Below are positions 12,048-22,299 of a stretch of DNA of 64,000 bases, one piece after another. The number at the start of each line of letters is the position of its first letter. The first letter of the stretch is position 1. The DNA comes from Caenorhabditis remanei (lineage: Eukaryota; Nematoda; Chromadorea; Rhabditida; Rhabditidae), in NCBI RefSeq assembly GCF_010183535.1, contig NC_071328.1:14570001-14634000 (forward strand), given 5' to 3'. A program made the translations under genes and the position numbers. The notes under the pieces are model-generated. The model had not been told where the DNA came from and made no database searches. It saw nothing but the letters and a program-made list of their open reading frames with translations.

Positions 12048-12510
12048 CGCTCTAATCGTGAAGCTGTGTAGTCCTCGTGGAGAAGTTTCAGCTGATAATT
12101 TGCAGTTTTAGTGAAATTTTCAGTAAAAACTCGTTTTTGAGCAAAAAAATTAATTTTTTTGAGACTTTTCGATGAAAATCGTGAGCTCGTGATTTTCAGA
12201 AGAAAAATTCAAGAAATTTCAACTTTTCACTCCAAAAATCGCATTTTTCCTTCGTATTTTCAGTTAAAAAACTCACTTTTTGAGATTTTTTAGCTTAAAA
12301 ATTAAGAAAAATAGCAAAATTTCCCCATTTTTGAGCAAAAAAAATACATTTCAAAGTTTTTCGATGATTTTCAAACCAAAAATTCAAGAAATTCCAACGT
12401 TTTACTCTAAAAATCGCATTTTTCACCCTGAAAAGTGGTTTTTCATGTGAAAAATCGGGAATTTCCTGTTGTCCACGAGGACTACACCACTTTCTATTAT
12501 CATTAGAGCG
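12048..12510. mobile_element. short inverted-repeat element with GTCCACGAGGACTACAC ends
   Basis: Left arm CGCTCTAAT plus GTGTAGTCCTCGTGGA, right arm TCCACGAGGACTACACC plus ATTAGAGCG. The interior is AT-rich. The same 17-bp core recurs at 12683 and four times at 24.9-25.3 kb. Confidence 0.65.
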
Positions 12511-12989
12511 TACTTTTCCTCTTCTGAAATTCCCCGCCCCCTTTTCCTATGGTATATTCTCTCTATAATTCTGGATTCTTATCAATTTTTGTTGTTAATT
12601 AATATATTCTTCCCTAATTGAAGTTAATAATCAAATTACATGAAAGAAAACAACAAAATTTGAAAAAAAAGAAAAATTCTATCGTGTAGTCCTCGTGGAC
12701 AAGTAGAGTAGGGATTTTTGAAATTTTTTTCACATTTTTGCACTTTTGATTCTTATTTAGTATTTCAGCGTTTTTCGAGAAAATCGCGTTTCCAGAATGT
12801 TCCAAAAGTGAAAAAAGTGGGCGGAGCCAAAAAATTAGCATATTTTTGAAGAAATCGACATTTTCTAAGCGACCAAAAATATATATTTTATTGTTTTGTT
12901 ATTTTCTCTCTATGCATATATAATTCGATTACGGTATCCCCTCCCCGCCTATAAAAATCGGCCCGCCCGTCCCCTCATGTAGATCAAAA
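12511..12989 (+). promoter_or_regulatory. upstream region of the exon-repeat gene
   Basis: The spacer holds one more GTGTAGTCCTCGTGGAC core (12683). Close to the next gene lie CCTATAAAAATCGG (TATA-like, about 12949) and CTCATGTAG followed by ATCAAAAATG, a possible trans-splice acceptor 8 nt before the start codon. Confidence 0.4.
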
Positions 12990-14441
12990 ATGCGAATTCT
13001 CTGCTGTATTTTTGTGTCGTGTCTTTTGACACTTCTCCTCGTCCCCTTTCTCGTTTATTTGGCCTCTAAACACCCTCCGGTGCATCCGAATCAGACGGCG
13101 AGACAGGTAAACAGATAGCCAAGGATTTGGAGATCAAAATGTAAAAAATTTCAGCCGAATCGGACTGAAATGGGCGGAGTTAGAGGCTTGCCTGTTGGTG
13201 ATGCTGAAAATAAGGTATATTCACTGGGGGTACTGTAACTTTCAGAGTTTTGAAGATATCGGGCTGAAACTTTGTGGGAGCAATCTCCAAGACCTAATAA
13301 GACTACAGAAAAAATTTCAGCAAAATCCGATCAAAGTGGGCGGAGCTACAGACGCTGAAAAACGGTTCCCGTTGGGAGATGAGGAAAATGGGGTATGCTC
13401 ACTTTGGGGTACTGTAACTACTGTAGTTTTAGAGATTTTGGGCTGAAATTTTGTAGGAATAGTCTCCAAGTCTTGATAAGTATGCTATAAAAATTTGGGA
13501 TAGTTTGATTCATTTTAGACGGACTTATAGACACACAGACAGAGGTTACTGTAGCCACCAACCTGAATTTGAGTAGTCAAACTTGAGAGCCTTCTAACTT
13601 TCTGAGTTTTGAGTTTTTTGTGTTCAAATTACAGAAATATAGTTTCTGAGAGTGGATAAGTATACTGTAAAAATTTCAGCCAAATCGGACTGAAATGGGC
13701 GGAGCTACAGACGCTGAAAAACGCTTCCCACTTGGGGATGAGGAAAATGAGGTATGTTTACTGGAGGGTACTGTAACTACTGTAGTTTTAAAGATTCTGG
13801 GTTGAAATTTTGTGGGGATAGGCTCCAAGGTTTGATAAGTGTATAAAATGAATTTCAGCAAAATCGGACTGAAATGGGCGGAGCTACAGACGCTGAAAAA
13901 CGGTTCCCTCTGGGAGGTGAGGAAAACGAGGTATGCTTATTGGGGGCACTGTAACTCTAACAGTTTCAAACATTTTGGCCTGAAATCTTGTGGAGAGAGT
14001 CTCCAAGAATTGATGAATCTATGAAATGAATTTCAGCAAAGTCTAACAAAAGTGGGCGGAGCTACAGACGCTGAAAAACGGTACCCTCTGGGAGGTGTGG
14101 TAAATGAGGTATGTTTACTCACTTCTCGCCGCCGAGCGAAAAACGCGTCAAAGACACGCCAGCCACTTTTTTGTTGCTATTTTCAGATGAATGTAACTAC
14201 TTCTACCGTAATCCCAGTGGCTACAGTACCCCCAGTGACCAAGGAAGATGAAGGAATGGAGCTGATTGAAGGTTCAGTGGATTCTGGAGCAGTAGACGTC
14301 AAGGATTCTGAAGAGAAACGAAAGAATCAAGATTTTGAAGTGATTGGAGAAAAAAAGAAGATGGAAAACCAGGGAGAAATCATTGAGGAAGAGGAGGAAG
14401 AGGTTGTTGTGAAGAAGAAAAAGAATAAAAAATCGGATTAA
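12990..14441 (+). CDS. small membrane-anchored or secreted protein with amplified exons
   Basis: Not recognised. Seven phase-0 exons are read: 12990-13106, 13155-13214, 13321-13392, 13680-13751, 13859-13930, 14037-14108 and 14187-14441, giving 239 residues. Exon 1 encodes MRILCCIFVSCLLTLLLVPF and continues LVYLASKHPP, a signal peptide or signal anchor. Exons 2-6 are copies of one module: (P/Q)N(R)T(E)MGGATDAEKR followed by (F/Y)PLGGEENE. Four are exactly 72 nt and the first is 60 nt. Asn-X-Thr sequons (NQT in exon 1, NRT in three modules, NVT in the last exon) suit an extracellular location. Each 72-nt module carries one KR dibasic pair, so cleavage into repeated peptides is conceivable. The last exon is Val/Thr/Pro-rich, then acidic, and ends in a lysine cluster (VVVKKKKNKKSD). 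The adjoining intron sequence is amplified with the exons. It could be a repeat-bearing membrane protein, a peptide precursor, or a gene built by capture of a dispersed repeat. Confidence 0.72.
13155..14108 (+). repeat. tandem exon-plus-intron amplification
   Basis: Unit of about 165-180 bp (one spacing enlarged to 359 bp): AATTTCAG acceptor, 60-72 nt exon, GTATG donor, a TACTGTAACTACTGTAG stretch, a TTGGGCTGAAATTTTGTGG stretch and an AGTCTCCAAG block. Five copies share exons and introns alike, so the gene grew by tandem DNA duplication. Intron 3 (13393-13679) also holds an extra ACACACAGACAGAGGT segment. Confidence 0.85.
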
Positions 14442-14527
14442 TCCATGTTTCACTTTTAATGAACCGTTGAACATCTCCAAGTGATTCTAAGTGATTTTAA
14501 ACAATGCAAAAAGAAAACAAAAAGGAT

Positions 14528-14600
14528 TTAACCCCACCGGGGATCGAACCCCCGATACTCCGCGCGCCACCCCGACTCCTACCCACCTGCGCCATGAGCC
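14528..14600 (-). repeat. tRNA-like unit (TGGCGCAGGTGGG type)
   Basis: Read on the minus strand: ATGGCGCAGGTGGGTAGGAG (A-box-like) then GGGGGTTCGATCCCCGG (B-box in a T-arm hairpin) about 50 bp later. GC-rich, flanked by AT-rich tails. Related copies lie at 38.05, 41.23 and 41.98 kb. A tRNA-derived repeat is more likely than a functional tRNA. Confidence 0.55.
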
Positions 14601-15110
14601 CTGGGGGCGAGCGTTTTCCTCCAAGTCGTAGATATCAGTGCGCCCTCCCTCTCCTCGCCTCGTCCCGCCGACCACCGATTTGTCTACCCCCTTTCCCTCT
14701 CCGTCGACTGACGTCCGAGTGGGCGAGTGGTTGTGGGCGCGGTTGGTGTGCCGAGCGACGCCGGATCGGTTCCGCAGTGCCGGCAGTGATCGAATTATCA
14801 TGAGCCAATCCTTTTCTGAACACTGTGAGGATTCATATGATAGGTCTGAGCCAATGTTTTGCGATTTTTTAAGATAACTTTTTGAGAAGATTTTTCAGCC
14901 TTTTTTTAGTAAAACCATCTGGAATGTCAGCTATTATAATCGTTGTTTTATGGCTGATTTGCATTAAATCGTGGAAATGTTAAAAACAGGATTTTTGGCA
15001 TCCTTCACATAGGTGATAGCATTCGAAATAAAAAAATTTAAGCATACAAGGTTACAGTACCAATTCCTCCCACGTTGGCCATATTTCAGAAGCTTGAAAC
15101 ATTTTGCTTA
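14601..15110. other. no gene seen
   Basis: The GC-rich part at 14620-14780 gives several overlapping open frames on both strands, which fits repeat sequence rather than coding. The rest is AT-rich and featureless. Confidence 0.45.
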
Positions 15111-15114
15111 TCTT

Positions 15115-15215
15115 CAAAGGCGCATATCTCAAAAAAGGGCGGAGCTATCAAAAAGTGGTCAACTACAAAAATGTAGCCCTGTTTTTGATATACAAGATAA
15201 AATAAATCAAAAACA
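15115..15215 (+). mobile_element. copy of the TTTAAAGGCGCATATCTC palindromic repeat
   Basis: AAGGCGCATATCTC, AAAGGGCGGAGCTATC, AACTACAAAAATGTAGCCC and a TTTTTGATATAC tail. This is the most abundant repeat of the window; about 35 full or partial arms occur, often as inverted pairs. It resembles the palindromic elements called PALTTTAAA in C. elegans (name from memory). Confidence 0.7.
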
Positions 15216-15240
15216 GAAAAAATAAAAAGTTCAAAAAATT

Positions 15241-15560
15241 GACCCCAAGCGGGATCGAACCCTGTTACCCATTCTCATAGTGGTGCACCTTGACCAACAA
15301 CTACTCGGCCAAACTCTGATTATGCTAGAAATTTGGTTTCTGACATGGAAAATTAGGTTTGGAATAGTTTTTAACGTCAGAAATGGAATTTTCCGGTTAT
15401 TTTAATGTAAAAATCACATTTTGCCGTTAAAAATGACTAATTTAGGGAATTTCCACCTTTAAAGGCGCATATCTCAAAAGTGGGCGGAGTTATCAAAAAG
15501 TAGTCAACCACAAAAATAGAGCACAAGACACGCTTTATAACATGGTATAAAAATTTTAAG
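15241..15560 (-). mobile_element. tRNA-like unit and flanking repeat (GACCCCAAGCGGGATCG type)
   Basis: Minus strand: TTGGCCGAGTAG (A-box-like), then GGGTTCGATCCCGCTTGGGG about 60 bp on (B-box and T arm) at 15241-15312. A conserved arm (TAACGTCAGAAATGGAATTT and AAATCACATTTTG) follows to about 15455, then another GGCGCATATCTC arm at 15461-15550. The same composite recurs at 20.2-20.6, 33.0-33.4 and 35.4-35.7 kb. Confidence 0.62.
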
Positions 15561-16300
15561 ATTCTGACAACTATGCGGTCGAAGACGGGCTCCGATTTCC
15601 GAAAATTGTCAATTTCCTCATATTGACACCCCGGAGGGTCTTAGTGATCTTCTCCTTTCTTATAGTTTTTAACGTCAGAAATGAAATTTTTTGGTAATTT
15701 TGAAGTAAAAATCACATTTTGGCGTTAAAAATGGCAATTTTTAATTTTCTCGCTCTTATTTCACGGCCCCCCTTATTTCCATTTCCCCAAATTTAACACA
15801 AATCAGAAACAAATGTGTCAAATTGTAAAGTGATTTTTCACACCCCGCCCGTGTCTATCACAGATGTAAAGTAAACGGAAGCCTACCTGACACACATCTT
15901 GTGTGTTTTCTCGCGACGGCTCGACTGATTTACAGCCCCCACCCGTCCGAGGGCAGGCTCTGGTCCCTCATTTATATTGCCAAATTGTCAAGACAGATAA
16001 CATCTGTCTTGTTGTATTCTATTCTCTATCCTAATTAATTGGTCAACACAATAACTTTCTCACGGCAATGGCGATTTCGGCCCCCCAAGGACAAGACACT
16101 TGTGGGTTACACACACACGTGTGCGACGACGCGGAAGAGAAGAGGTGTGGAGAAATATGTTGGCATAATCTAATTAGCGATGATGAGATAATTATCGAGA
16201 TGATTAGATGATTCGTGATAAGACACGGTTAGTTAGTTTTTTTTAACTCATAGAGTTTTAACATATATAGAGTCTGTAATGGTTAGTTTTAGAGCTCATA
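15561..16300. other. intergenic, no gene seen
   Basis: Contains a partial repeat arm (15660-15740, TAACGTCAGAAATG). Then comes a more unique tract (15760-16250) with an ACACACACGTGTG palindrome near 16110. No supported exon. Confidence 0.45.
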
Positions 16301-16309
16301 ACTTTTTTT

Positions 16310-16835
16310 CTGAAAAACCGAGCATCTAAATTTTTACATAAGCTAGTTGATTAAGTTTAGGGCTTCATTTTTGTAGTTGACAGTTTTTTTATAGGTCCGC
16401 CCACTTTTGAGATATGCGCCTTTAAAGAAACCAACCTCGAAACGAGAGAGAGAGGGTGCAGAGAAGCTAGACAACCCAAGTTTTTGAAAAATTTTCAGAT
16501 TTTTGCATTATTGGAACCCTGAAGGATATCCGAAAAACAAAACAAAAAAGTTTGACCACCAGGTGGACTCGAACCCTGGTACCTCTGCTGGGAACGTTAT
16601 ACCTCGAAAATCCCACTAGACCATTTCCACGCTTTTTGTCAAAAAGTTAGGAATTGGGTTTTTATGTGTTTTTATGGGTTTTTGAATGGATTTTCATAAT
16701 TTTTATGTTATTTAAAGGCGTTTTTTACGCCTGGACCTTTAAAAAACAAAAATTGAGCCGATGCACCATGTTCCCATATGGTGCATTTGCTCAAACTTAA
16801 GTGCATTTTGGATAGTTTTCAAGCTAGACAAATTT
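16310..16835. mobile_element. composite palindromic element carrying a tRNA-like unit
   Basis: A minus-oriented arm (GTAGTTGACAG, GTCCGCCCACTTTTGAG, ATATGCGCCTTTAAAG) ends near 16430. A minus-strand tRNA-like unit follows at 16555-16625 (A-box TGGTCTAGTGGGAT, B-box GGGTTCGAGTCCACCTGG). Then comes the hairpin GCACCATGTTCCCATATGGTGC near 16763, split here as GCACCATG and CATATGGTGC. The same order recurs at 19.0, 46.1, 47.9 and 51.1 kb. Confidence 0.65.
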
Positions 16836-16924
16836 GAAAAACAGATTTAGAATCGTCATGACTTTAGCTTTTAAGAAATATAATTTTCCTTTGGAAATTC
16901 CAAATTTGAGTGATATTTTCAGTT

Positions 16925-17390
16925 GGTCAAACAGTCAGCAGCTCTAAACCTCTGTCTGTGGGTCTGTAACTCCATTTAAAGTGAATCAAACATTTAAAAA
17001 TTATTACAGCATATTTATCAAGCTACAGGGACTGTTTTCACAATATTTCATCTCGAAATCTTCAAAACTACAGTAGTTACAGTATCCCAAAGTGAGCATA
17101 CCTCATTTCTCTCATCTCTCAGAGAGCATCATTTTCAGCTTTTGTAGCTCCGCCCATTCCAGTCAGATTTGGCTGAAATTTGTTCTGTAGTATTTTCAAA
17201 CCTTGGACACTATCTTCAAAAAATTTCAACCCGATATTTTCAAAACTACAGTAGTTACAGTACCCCCAGTGAGCGTACCTCATTTTCAGCATCACCGCCA
17301 GGCAAGCCTCTAACTCCGCCCATTTCAGTCCGATCCGGCTGAAATTTTTTCAGTATCATTTTCAAGTCCTGGGCGATGTTTCTACTGTTT
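16925..17390 (-). pseudogene. decayed inverted copy of the exon-amplified region
   Basis: On the minus strand two exon-like modules are flanked by the same intron sequence as the gene at 12990-14441. One (near 17345-17280) is still open and reads PDRTEMGGVRGLPGGDAENE, very close to the 60-nt exon. The next (near 17170-17100) starts PNLTGMGGATKAEN and then meets a stop. The AGACCCACAGACAGAGG segment matching intron 3 also recurs (about 16945-16975). There is no signal-anchor exon and no last exon here. Confidence 0.7.
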
Positions 17391-17509
17391 TAGCAATATT
17401 TTTCCTTTAGTTCATTCCATTTTTCTAGACGCGCAAAACGCTGTCCAAAATGCTGTCTTTCGAATTTCCCCTCAAAAATAAAAATTTTTAGTCATTCGAA
17501 GCCACTTAC

Positions 17510-18051
17510 CAGAGTTGCGCGGAATTCGGACTTCCGACTTCCGACTTCCGACTTCCGACTTCCGACTTCCGTTTTGAAAATGTTACTTCCGACTTCCGTT
17601 TTCAAAATTTTACTTCCGACTTCCGACTTCCGTTTTCGTATGTTTACTTCCGACTTCCGTCATTCCATAATTGTGGAATTTCCGAAAAGTATATTTTGCA
17701 GAAATAGAAGGAAAAATGGTCTAAAAAGACAGAAAATGAGCTTTTCTTCAGCCAAAAACTAATTTTTCACTGATTTTCGCGAATTTTATGAACTTTTTCT
17801 AGGAGTTTTTGAATCTTTGCGAAAAAATCTACTTCCGACTTCCGGCTTCCGACTTCCGACTTCCGGGCGTTTTTTCACTTCCGACTTCCGGCTTCCGACT
17901 TCCGTTTTCAAAATTTGGCTTCCGACTTCCGACTTTCGACTTCCGGATTAGAAATTTTACTTCCGACTTCCGACTTCCGACTTCCGGATTAAAAATTTTA
18001 CTTCCGACTTCCGACTTCCGTTTTAGAAAAAATCACTTCCGCGCAACTCTG
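17510..18051. mobile_element. hAT-like MITE filled with ACTTCCG repeats
   Basis: Termini CAGAGTTGCGCGGAA and TTCCGCGCAACTCTG are perfect inverted repeats. They are flanked by the 8-bp duplication CCACTTAC (17502-17509 and 18052-18059). The interior is runs of the heptamer ACTTCCG around a short unique centre (17660-17830). The 8-bp duplication and CAGAG end are hAT-like. Confidence 0.88.
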
Positions 18052-18059
18052 CCACTTAC

Positions 18060-18780
18060 CTTACTGATTTCAGAAATTAAACAATTTTCAGTTTTAGACT
18101 AAAGCTGACCGAGTTACAGTAGCCTTAGCGGATAAAATGTTTTTCGAAAAATTTTGAAAATCGATTTTTTTACATTTTCTCCGGATTTTTGACTCAAAGA
18201 AAGCGGAATAAGTAGTACTTGCCAAAACAAATAATCCCTTTTTCAGCCGGCTCAAAACGCTTGGTCAGTGTAACTTTGTCATTGTAACTTTGTCATTGTA
18301 CTTCCGCCAGAAGGTCCCTCAGAAATTTTTACTGAAAAAAAGTCACTAGCCACCGTATTCATATACAGTATATTTGTATATAACTAACTTATGCGCGAAA
18401 AAAAACTGTTTGTATACATATATCTATGCATATAAACATATATACATACTGTTTATCCCCATCCCCCTGAGCCTCTCCATCCGGTCCCTCACCAAGACGT
18501 GCTAATCATTGAGCATCTGGGGTAAACCCCATAGAAATGTTTGGATAGTGTCTGAGACAGAAATTATTTTTACACTTTTTTTTTGGGAAAGTGAGTGACA
18601 AAAAGTGTGTGACTCACCACTCACGATAATCGACGGTGAGCGGTGTTTTGAAACGGTTTCTTTTGATCTACCCAAATTTTTGTGATCTACATTATGTACC
18701 ATGAGAACCTTCGCCCCTGGAGTATACTGTACAAGAAAAAATATGTCAAAAATTGAAAAATTAAAAAATTCAGAGATTTT
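18060..18780. other. intergenic, no gene seen
   Basis: Contains a short TAACTTTGTCATTG repeat (18270-18300) and an ATATACATAT-rich tract (18360-18450). The rest is unassigned. No exon structure is supported. Confidence 0.45.
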
Positions 18781-18830
18781 GACCCCAAGCGGGATCGAAC
18801 CCTGGTACCTATTCTCATAAATTTCAAATT
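18781..18830 (-). repeat. truncated tRNA-like unit
   Basis: GACCCCAAGCGGGATCGAAC and the following CCTGGTACC match the T-arm half of the family at 15241. The A-box half is missing. Confidence 0.55.
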
Positions 18831-18949
18831 AAAAAAAAAATGAAAAATTGGTTTTCTGACATGGAAAATACATTTTTGTGGGAACTTTAATGTCAAAAAT
18901 CATTTTTTAACGGTCATTTTTGTGTAAAAATCACTTTTTCAACTTTGAT

Positions 18950-19400
18950 ATGAGCTAACAAAGTTCGAGAAAATGCACCATATGGCAACATGGTGCATCG
19001 GCTTATTTTTTTTTTGATTTTAGAGGTTCCAGGTGTGAAAAATGACTTTGAAAGCCATAAAATTCAAACAAATCCACTCAAAAACCTATAAAAACCCGAT
19101 TCCCAACTTTTTGACAAAAATCGTAGAATTGGCCTAGTGGGATTTTCGAGGTATAACGTCCCCAGCAGAGGTACCAGGGTTCGAGTCCACCTGGTGGCAA
19201 AATTTTTTTGTTTTTTTTTTGGGAAATCCTCAGGGTTCCAATAATGCTAAAAATTGAAAATTTTCGCGAAAATTTGGATTCTCTAGCTTCTCTGCGCCCT
19301 CTTTCTCGTTTTGAGGTACTGAACTTTAAAGGAGCATATCTCAAAAGTGGGTGGAGCTATCAAAAAGTTGTCAACTACAAAAACGTACAAAATTTAAAGC
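18950..19400 (+). mobile_element. composite palindromic element with tRNA-like unit
   Basis: Order: GATATGAGCTAACAAAGTTC, hairpin GCACCATATGGCAACATGGT ending GC, tRNA-like unit 19131-19199 (GGCCTAGTGGGA A-box, GGGTTCGAGTCCACCTGG B-box), then AAAGGAGCATATCTC and GGGTGGAGCTATC. The tRNA-like unit is in plus orientation and has both internal Pol III boxes. Confidence 0.65.
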
Positions 19401-19960
19401 GTAACATTTTTATAATTTACAACTTTTATGTAAAATCTTTTCCTGGAGAGATATGAGCTAACAAAGTTCGAGCAAATGCACCATATGGTTATATGGTGCA
19501 TCGACTCTTTTCTTTTGATTTTAGAGGTTCCAGACGTGAAAAATGCTGCTAAATAACGTAAAAATTATGAAAATCGCCTCAAAAACCCCTAAAAACCGAA
19601 TTCCCAACTTTTTGACAAAAATCGTAGAAATGGCCTAGTGGGATTTTTGAGGTTTAACGTCCCCAGCAGAGGCTCCAGGGTTCGAGTCCACCTGGTGGCA
19701 AATTTTTTTTTGTTTTATTTTTGGGAAACCCGTGCGGTCTCAATAATGTCAAAAGTTTGTAATTTTTACGAAAATCGGAATTTAAGTCAACTTGGTACAT
19801 CGACTCCAAGTTTCTACCCAAAAATCTGATTTTAGAGGTTCCAGACGTAAAAAAATACCCTAAAATAACGTAAAAATCCACTCAAAATCCACCTAAAAAC
19901 CCATTTCCCCTAACATTTTGAGAAAATCCCAATGTTTGTTCCCAAGGAGGTGAAGAAGAG
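19401..19960 (+). mobile_element. second composite element with tRNA-like unit
   Basis: Repeats the preceding element: GAGATATGAGCTAACAAAG, a GCACCATATGG/ATATGGTGC hairpin (19477-19500) and a tRNA-like unit at 19631-19700 with TGGCCTAGTGGGA and GGGTTCGAGTCCACCTGG. The downstream arm is degenerate. Confidence 0.6.
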
Positions 19961-20190
19961 GATTACAAAGGTCACACGTGTTCATATTCATTAGCCGGAT
20001 GGACAAACGGGAGGGGATTACTGTAGTGTGTTAATTAAGATTAATAATAAATGCGGAAGGAAGAAGAAGATGACTAAGACCTTCCGGGTGTAAATACCAA
20101 GAAATTCACAATTTTTGGGAATCAGAGCTAGTTTTGGAGCTCATAGTTGTCAGAATCCCAAAATTTTTATATCATGTTATAGAGCGTGTC
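19961..20190. other. short unassigned spacer
   Basis: Purine-rich stretch and a partial arm of the abundant repeat (AATCAGAGCTAGTTTTGGAG). No gene. Confidence 0.4.
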
Positions 20191-20194
20191 GTGT

Positions 20195-20605
20195 TCTTCA
20201 TTTTTGTAGTTAACACTTTTTTGATAGCTCCGCCATTTTTGAGATATGCGCCTTTAATTTGCTAAATTAAGCCTTTTAACGCGAAAATGTGATTTTTACA
20301 TCAAAATAACCGGAAAATTCAATTTCTGACGTTAAAAACTACTAAAAACCCAATTTTTCATGTGGGAAACCACAACTTTAGCAAATACCAAATTTGGCCG
20401 AGATGGCTTTGTTCAAGGTAGACAACTATGAGAATTGGTACCAGGGTTCGATCCCGCTTGGGGTCAATTTTTGTAAATTTTTTATTTTTTCTGTTTTTAA
20501 TTAGTTTGATCTTGTAGATCAAGAAAAGGGCTACATTTTTGTAGTTGACAATTTTTTAAAAGCTCCGCCCACTTTTGAGATATGCGCTTTTAAAAATGTG
20601 AGTTA
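20195..20605 (+). mobile_element. composite with tRNA-like unit (GATCCCGCTTGGGGTC type)
   Basis: Minus-oriented TAGCTCCGCC arm at 20195-20260, the TAACGTCAGAAATTG arm (as complement) at 20300-20390, and a tRNA-like unit 20394-20465 (TTGGCCGAGATGG A-box, GGGTTCGATCCCGCTTGGGG B-box). Another AGCTCCGCCCACTTTTGAG arm follows at 20515-20600. Confidence 0.62.
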
Positions 20606-20849
20606 ACTGTGATTTGAGACTTTTTTCCTATATTTCTCAGAATCCCAAAATTTTATAAGAAATTTGTTGCTAAGATTGTTGTTTACAACAAAAAACATCA
20701 TATTCTTTAAAAAATAATTATATATAATCAAGAAATTTTTTTTTGTTTTTCAGTTTGCAAACCTGTTCATTGAAACAATCATACAAACATATATCATCAT
20801 TCTTATTAGTATAGGTTTTTTTCAATGATAAATATTTTAAAATTGTATT

Positions 20850-20940
20850 ATTTTTGTAGATCAAAACCAGGGCTACATTTTTGTAGTTGACAACTTTTTG
20901 ATAGCTCCGCCCACTTTTGAGATATGCGCCTTTAAAGAAA
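20850..20940 (-). mobile_element. solo arm of the TTTAAAGGCGCATATCTC repeat
   Basis: GTAGATCAAAACCAGGGC, ACAACTTTTTGATAGCTC and ATATGCGCCTTTAAAG. It abuts the foldback that begins at 20945. Confidence 0.7.
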
Positions 20941-21410
20941 GTAGCTGGAAGCGTGCGACCAACATTATCTTTTCAAAAGACACCCTGTTTAGCCTGGATT
21001 CTGAAAACTAGGCATCGCATGACCTATACCATTTGAAAGCTGAAACCTTGAGGATTCCGAATATATAATTTATTTTTTCAGAAGTTTCTTAGTTTTCGAG
21101 AAAAATCGATTTTCAGTTGGGTAGATCAAAAAGTGTTTACAAATAATCAGTTAGTGACCTCCTACTATGAAATCGGCTAAGCCGCTGCGCCTTGGATGTC
21201 ACTAATAAGATTCTATTTTTGCATTTTGTTCTCGAATTTTGGTTTTTATAACTCTTTTTAGGGAATACCAAAAGATTTCAGAGAATTAGAAGTAGTCGTG
21301 CGTAGTTAGGGTCGTACACAATGTCTAGAAACTTCCAGAAGCTTCCAGAATGACTAGAAACTTAAAAATAAAAATATATTAGTTAAGAAAAAAGAAAACA
21401 AAAAAGATTT

Positions 21411-21486
21411 GCGACCAGTGGGAATCGAACCCCCGACCCTCTGAACGTGAGGCAAAAGCGTAAACCGGTAGACTACACGGCACATT
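21411..21486 (-). repeat. tRNA-like unit in left arm of foldback
   Basis: Minus strand: GTGCCGTGTAGTCTACCGGT, then TCAGAGGGTCGGGGG and TTCGATTCCCACTGG. It has an A-box-like TAGTCTACCGG and a canonical B-box. The acceptor ends do not pair well, so it is treated as tRNA-derived. Confidence 0.55.
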
Positions 21487-22224
21487 GATGATAGAGGAGC
21501 GCAGGGCGGTGATGTGCGCGAGGTTTTGAGCGTTTTGAGCGGCGCGGGTTACTGTAGGATCCCTGTAGGATCCCCATGGGGACGAAACTTCATTTTAAGA
21601 TATCTTTTTCCAGAATATTTCAAAATTTGCATATAAGTTGAGTCCTTGTAGTCAGTAAACCTTCGTGTGGTCACCCACCTAATCCTGCCTTATGTCCTTT
21701 CTGGCGAAGGAATAAATCTAAAAATGAAATTCCTTATCTCTTTCTTTATGATGATGTAGTTGTTGACTGGAAATCCATCGCCAATCCATCCGATCCATCC
21801 GATTACTTCCAGATTACCCAACACGCCTCCTCTTCTACGTCTTCTCCTGTCTTCACAATTTTTTCCTATTTTTTCGATATTTCCCCCCAAATTTCTTCCG
21901 TTTCTTTCTTATTCCTTCCAAAAAGAGAGAGGTACCTAATTAAACGTCCGGCCCAGGGATAATAAAATCCCAGATTCGACTTGTTTAGAGGGGAGGGAGC
22001 CCTAATGAAAGAAAACCAATCGGGTTGAGTGCTTTGCGGTTTTGGACACTAGTAAAATCAGAAGTCTTTGTTTTATTTTATACCCCTACAAAATTTATTT
22101 TGGGCGAGATATATTTTTTTACCATGGCGATCCTACAGTAATCCTAATCACTATACTGTAACGCGCGCCACTCAAAATGCGCAAAACCTCGCGCACCTCA
22201 CCACCCTGCGCTCCCTTTTTCTCA

Positions 22225-22299
22225 GTGCCACGTGTAGTCTACAGGCTAACGCTTTTGCCCAGCGTTCAGAGGGTCCCGGGTTCGATTCCCACTGGCCGC
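22225..22299 (+). repeat. tRNA-like unit in right arm of foldback
   Basis: GTGCCACGTGTAGTCTACAG, then TCAGAGGGTCCCGGG and TTCGATTCCCACTGGC. It is the inverted partner of the unit at 21411-21486, with a few differences. Confidence 0.55.

Noticed and set aside
14487..14877. Several overlapping frames in the GC-rich patch
   Set aside because: GC-rich non-coding repeat with a tRNA-like unit; open frames on both strands follow from low stop-codon content.
17574..18102. Repetitive frames rich in TSDFRLP words (also at 26062-26355 and 58258-58554)
   Set aside because: Translations of the ACTTCCG heptamer inside hAT-like MITEs, not proteins.
21411..21486. Functional tRNA genes at the many GGTTCGATCC/GGTTCGAGTCC sites
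   Set aside because: B-boxes and T arms are good, but acceptor stems and anticodon arms are irregular and the units recur inside repeats, so they are called tRNA-like. A covariance-model scan would decide.
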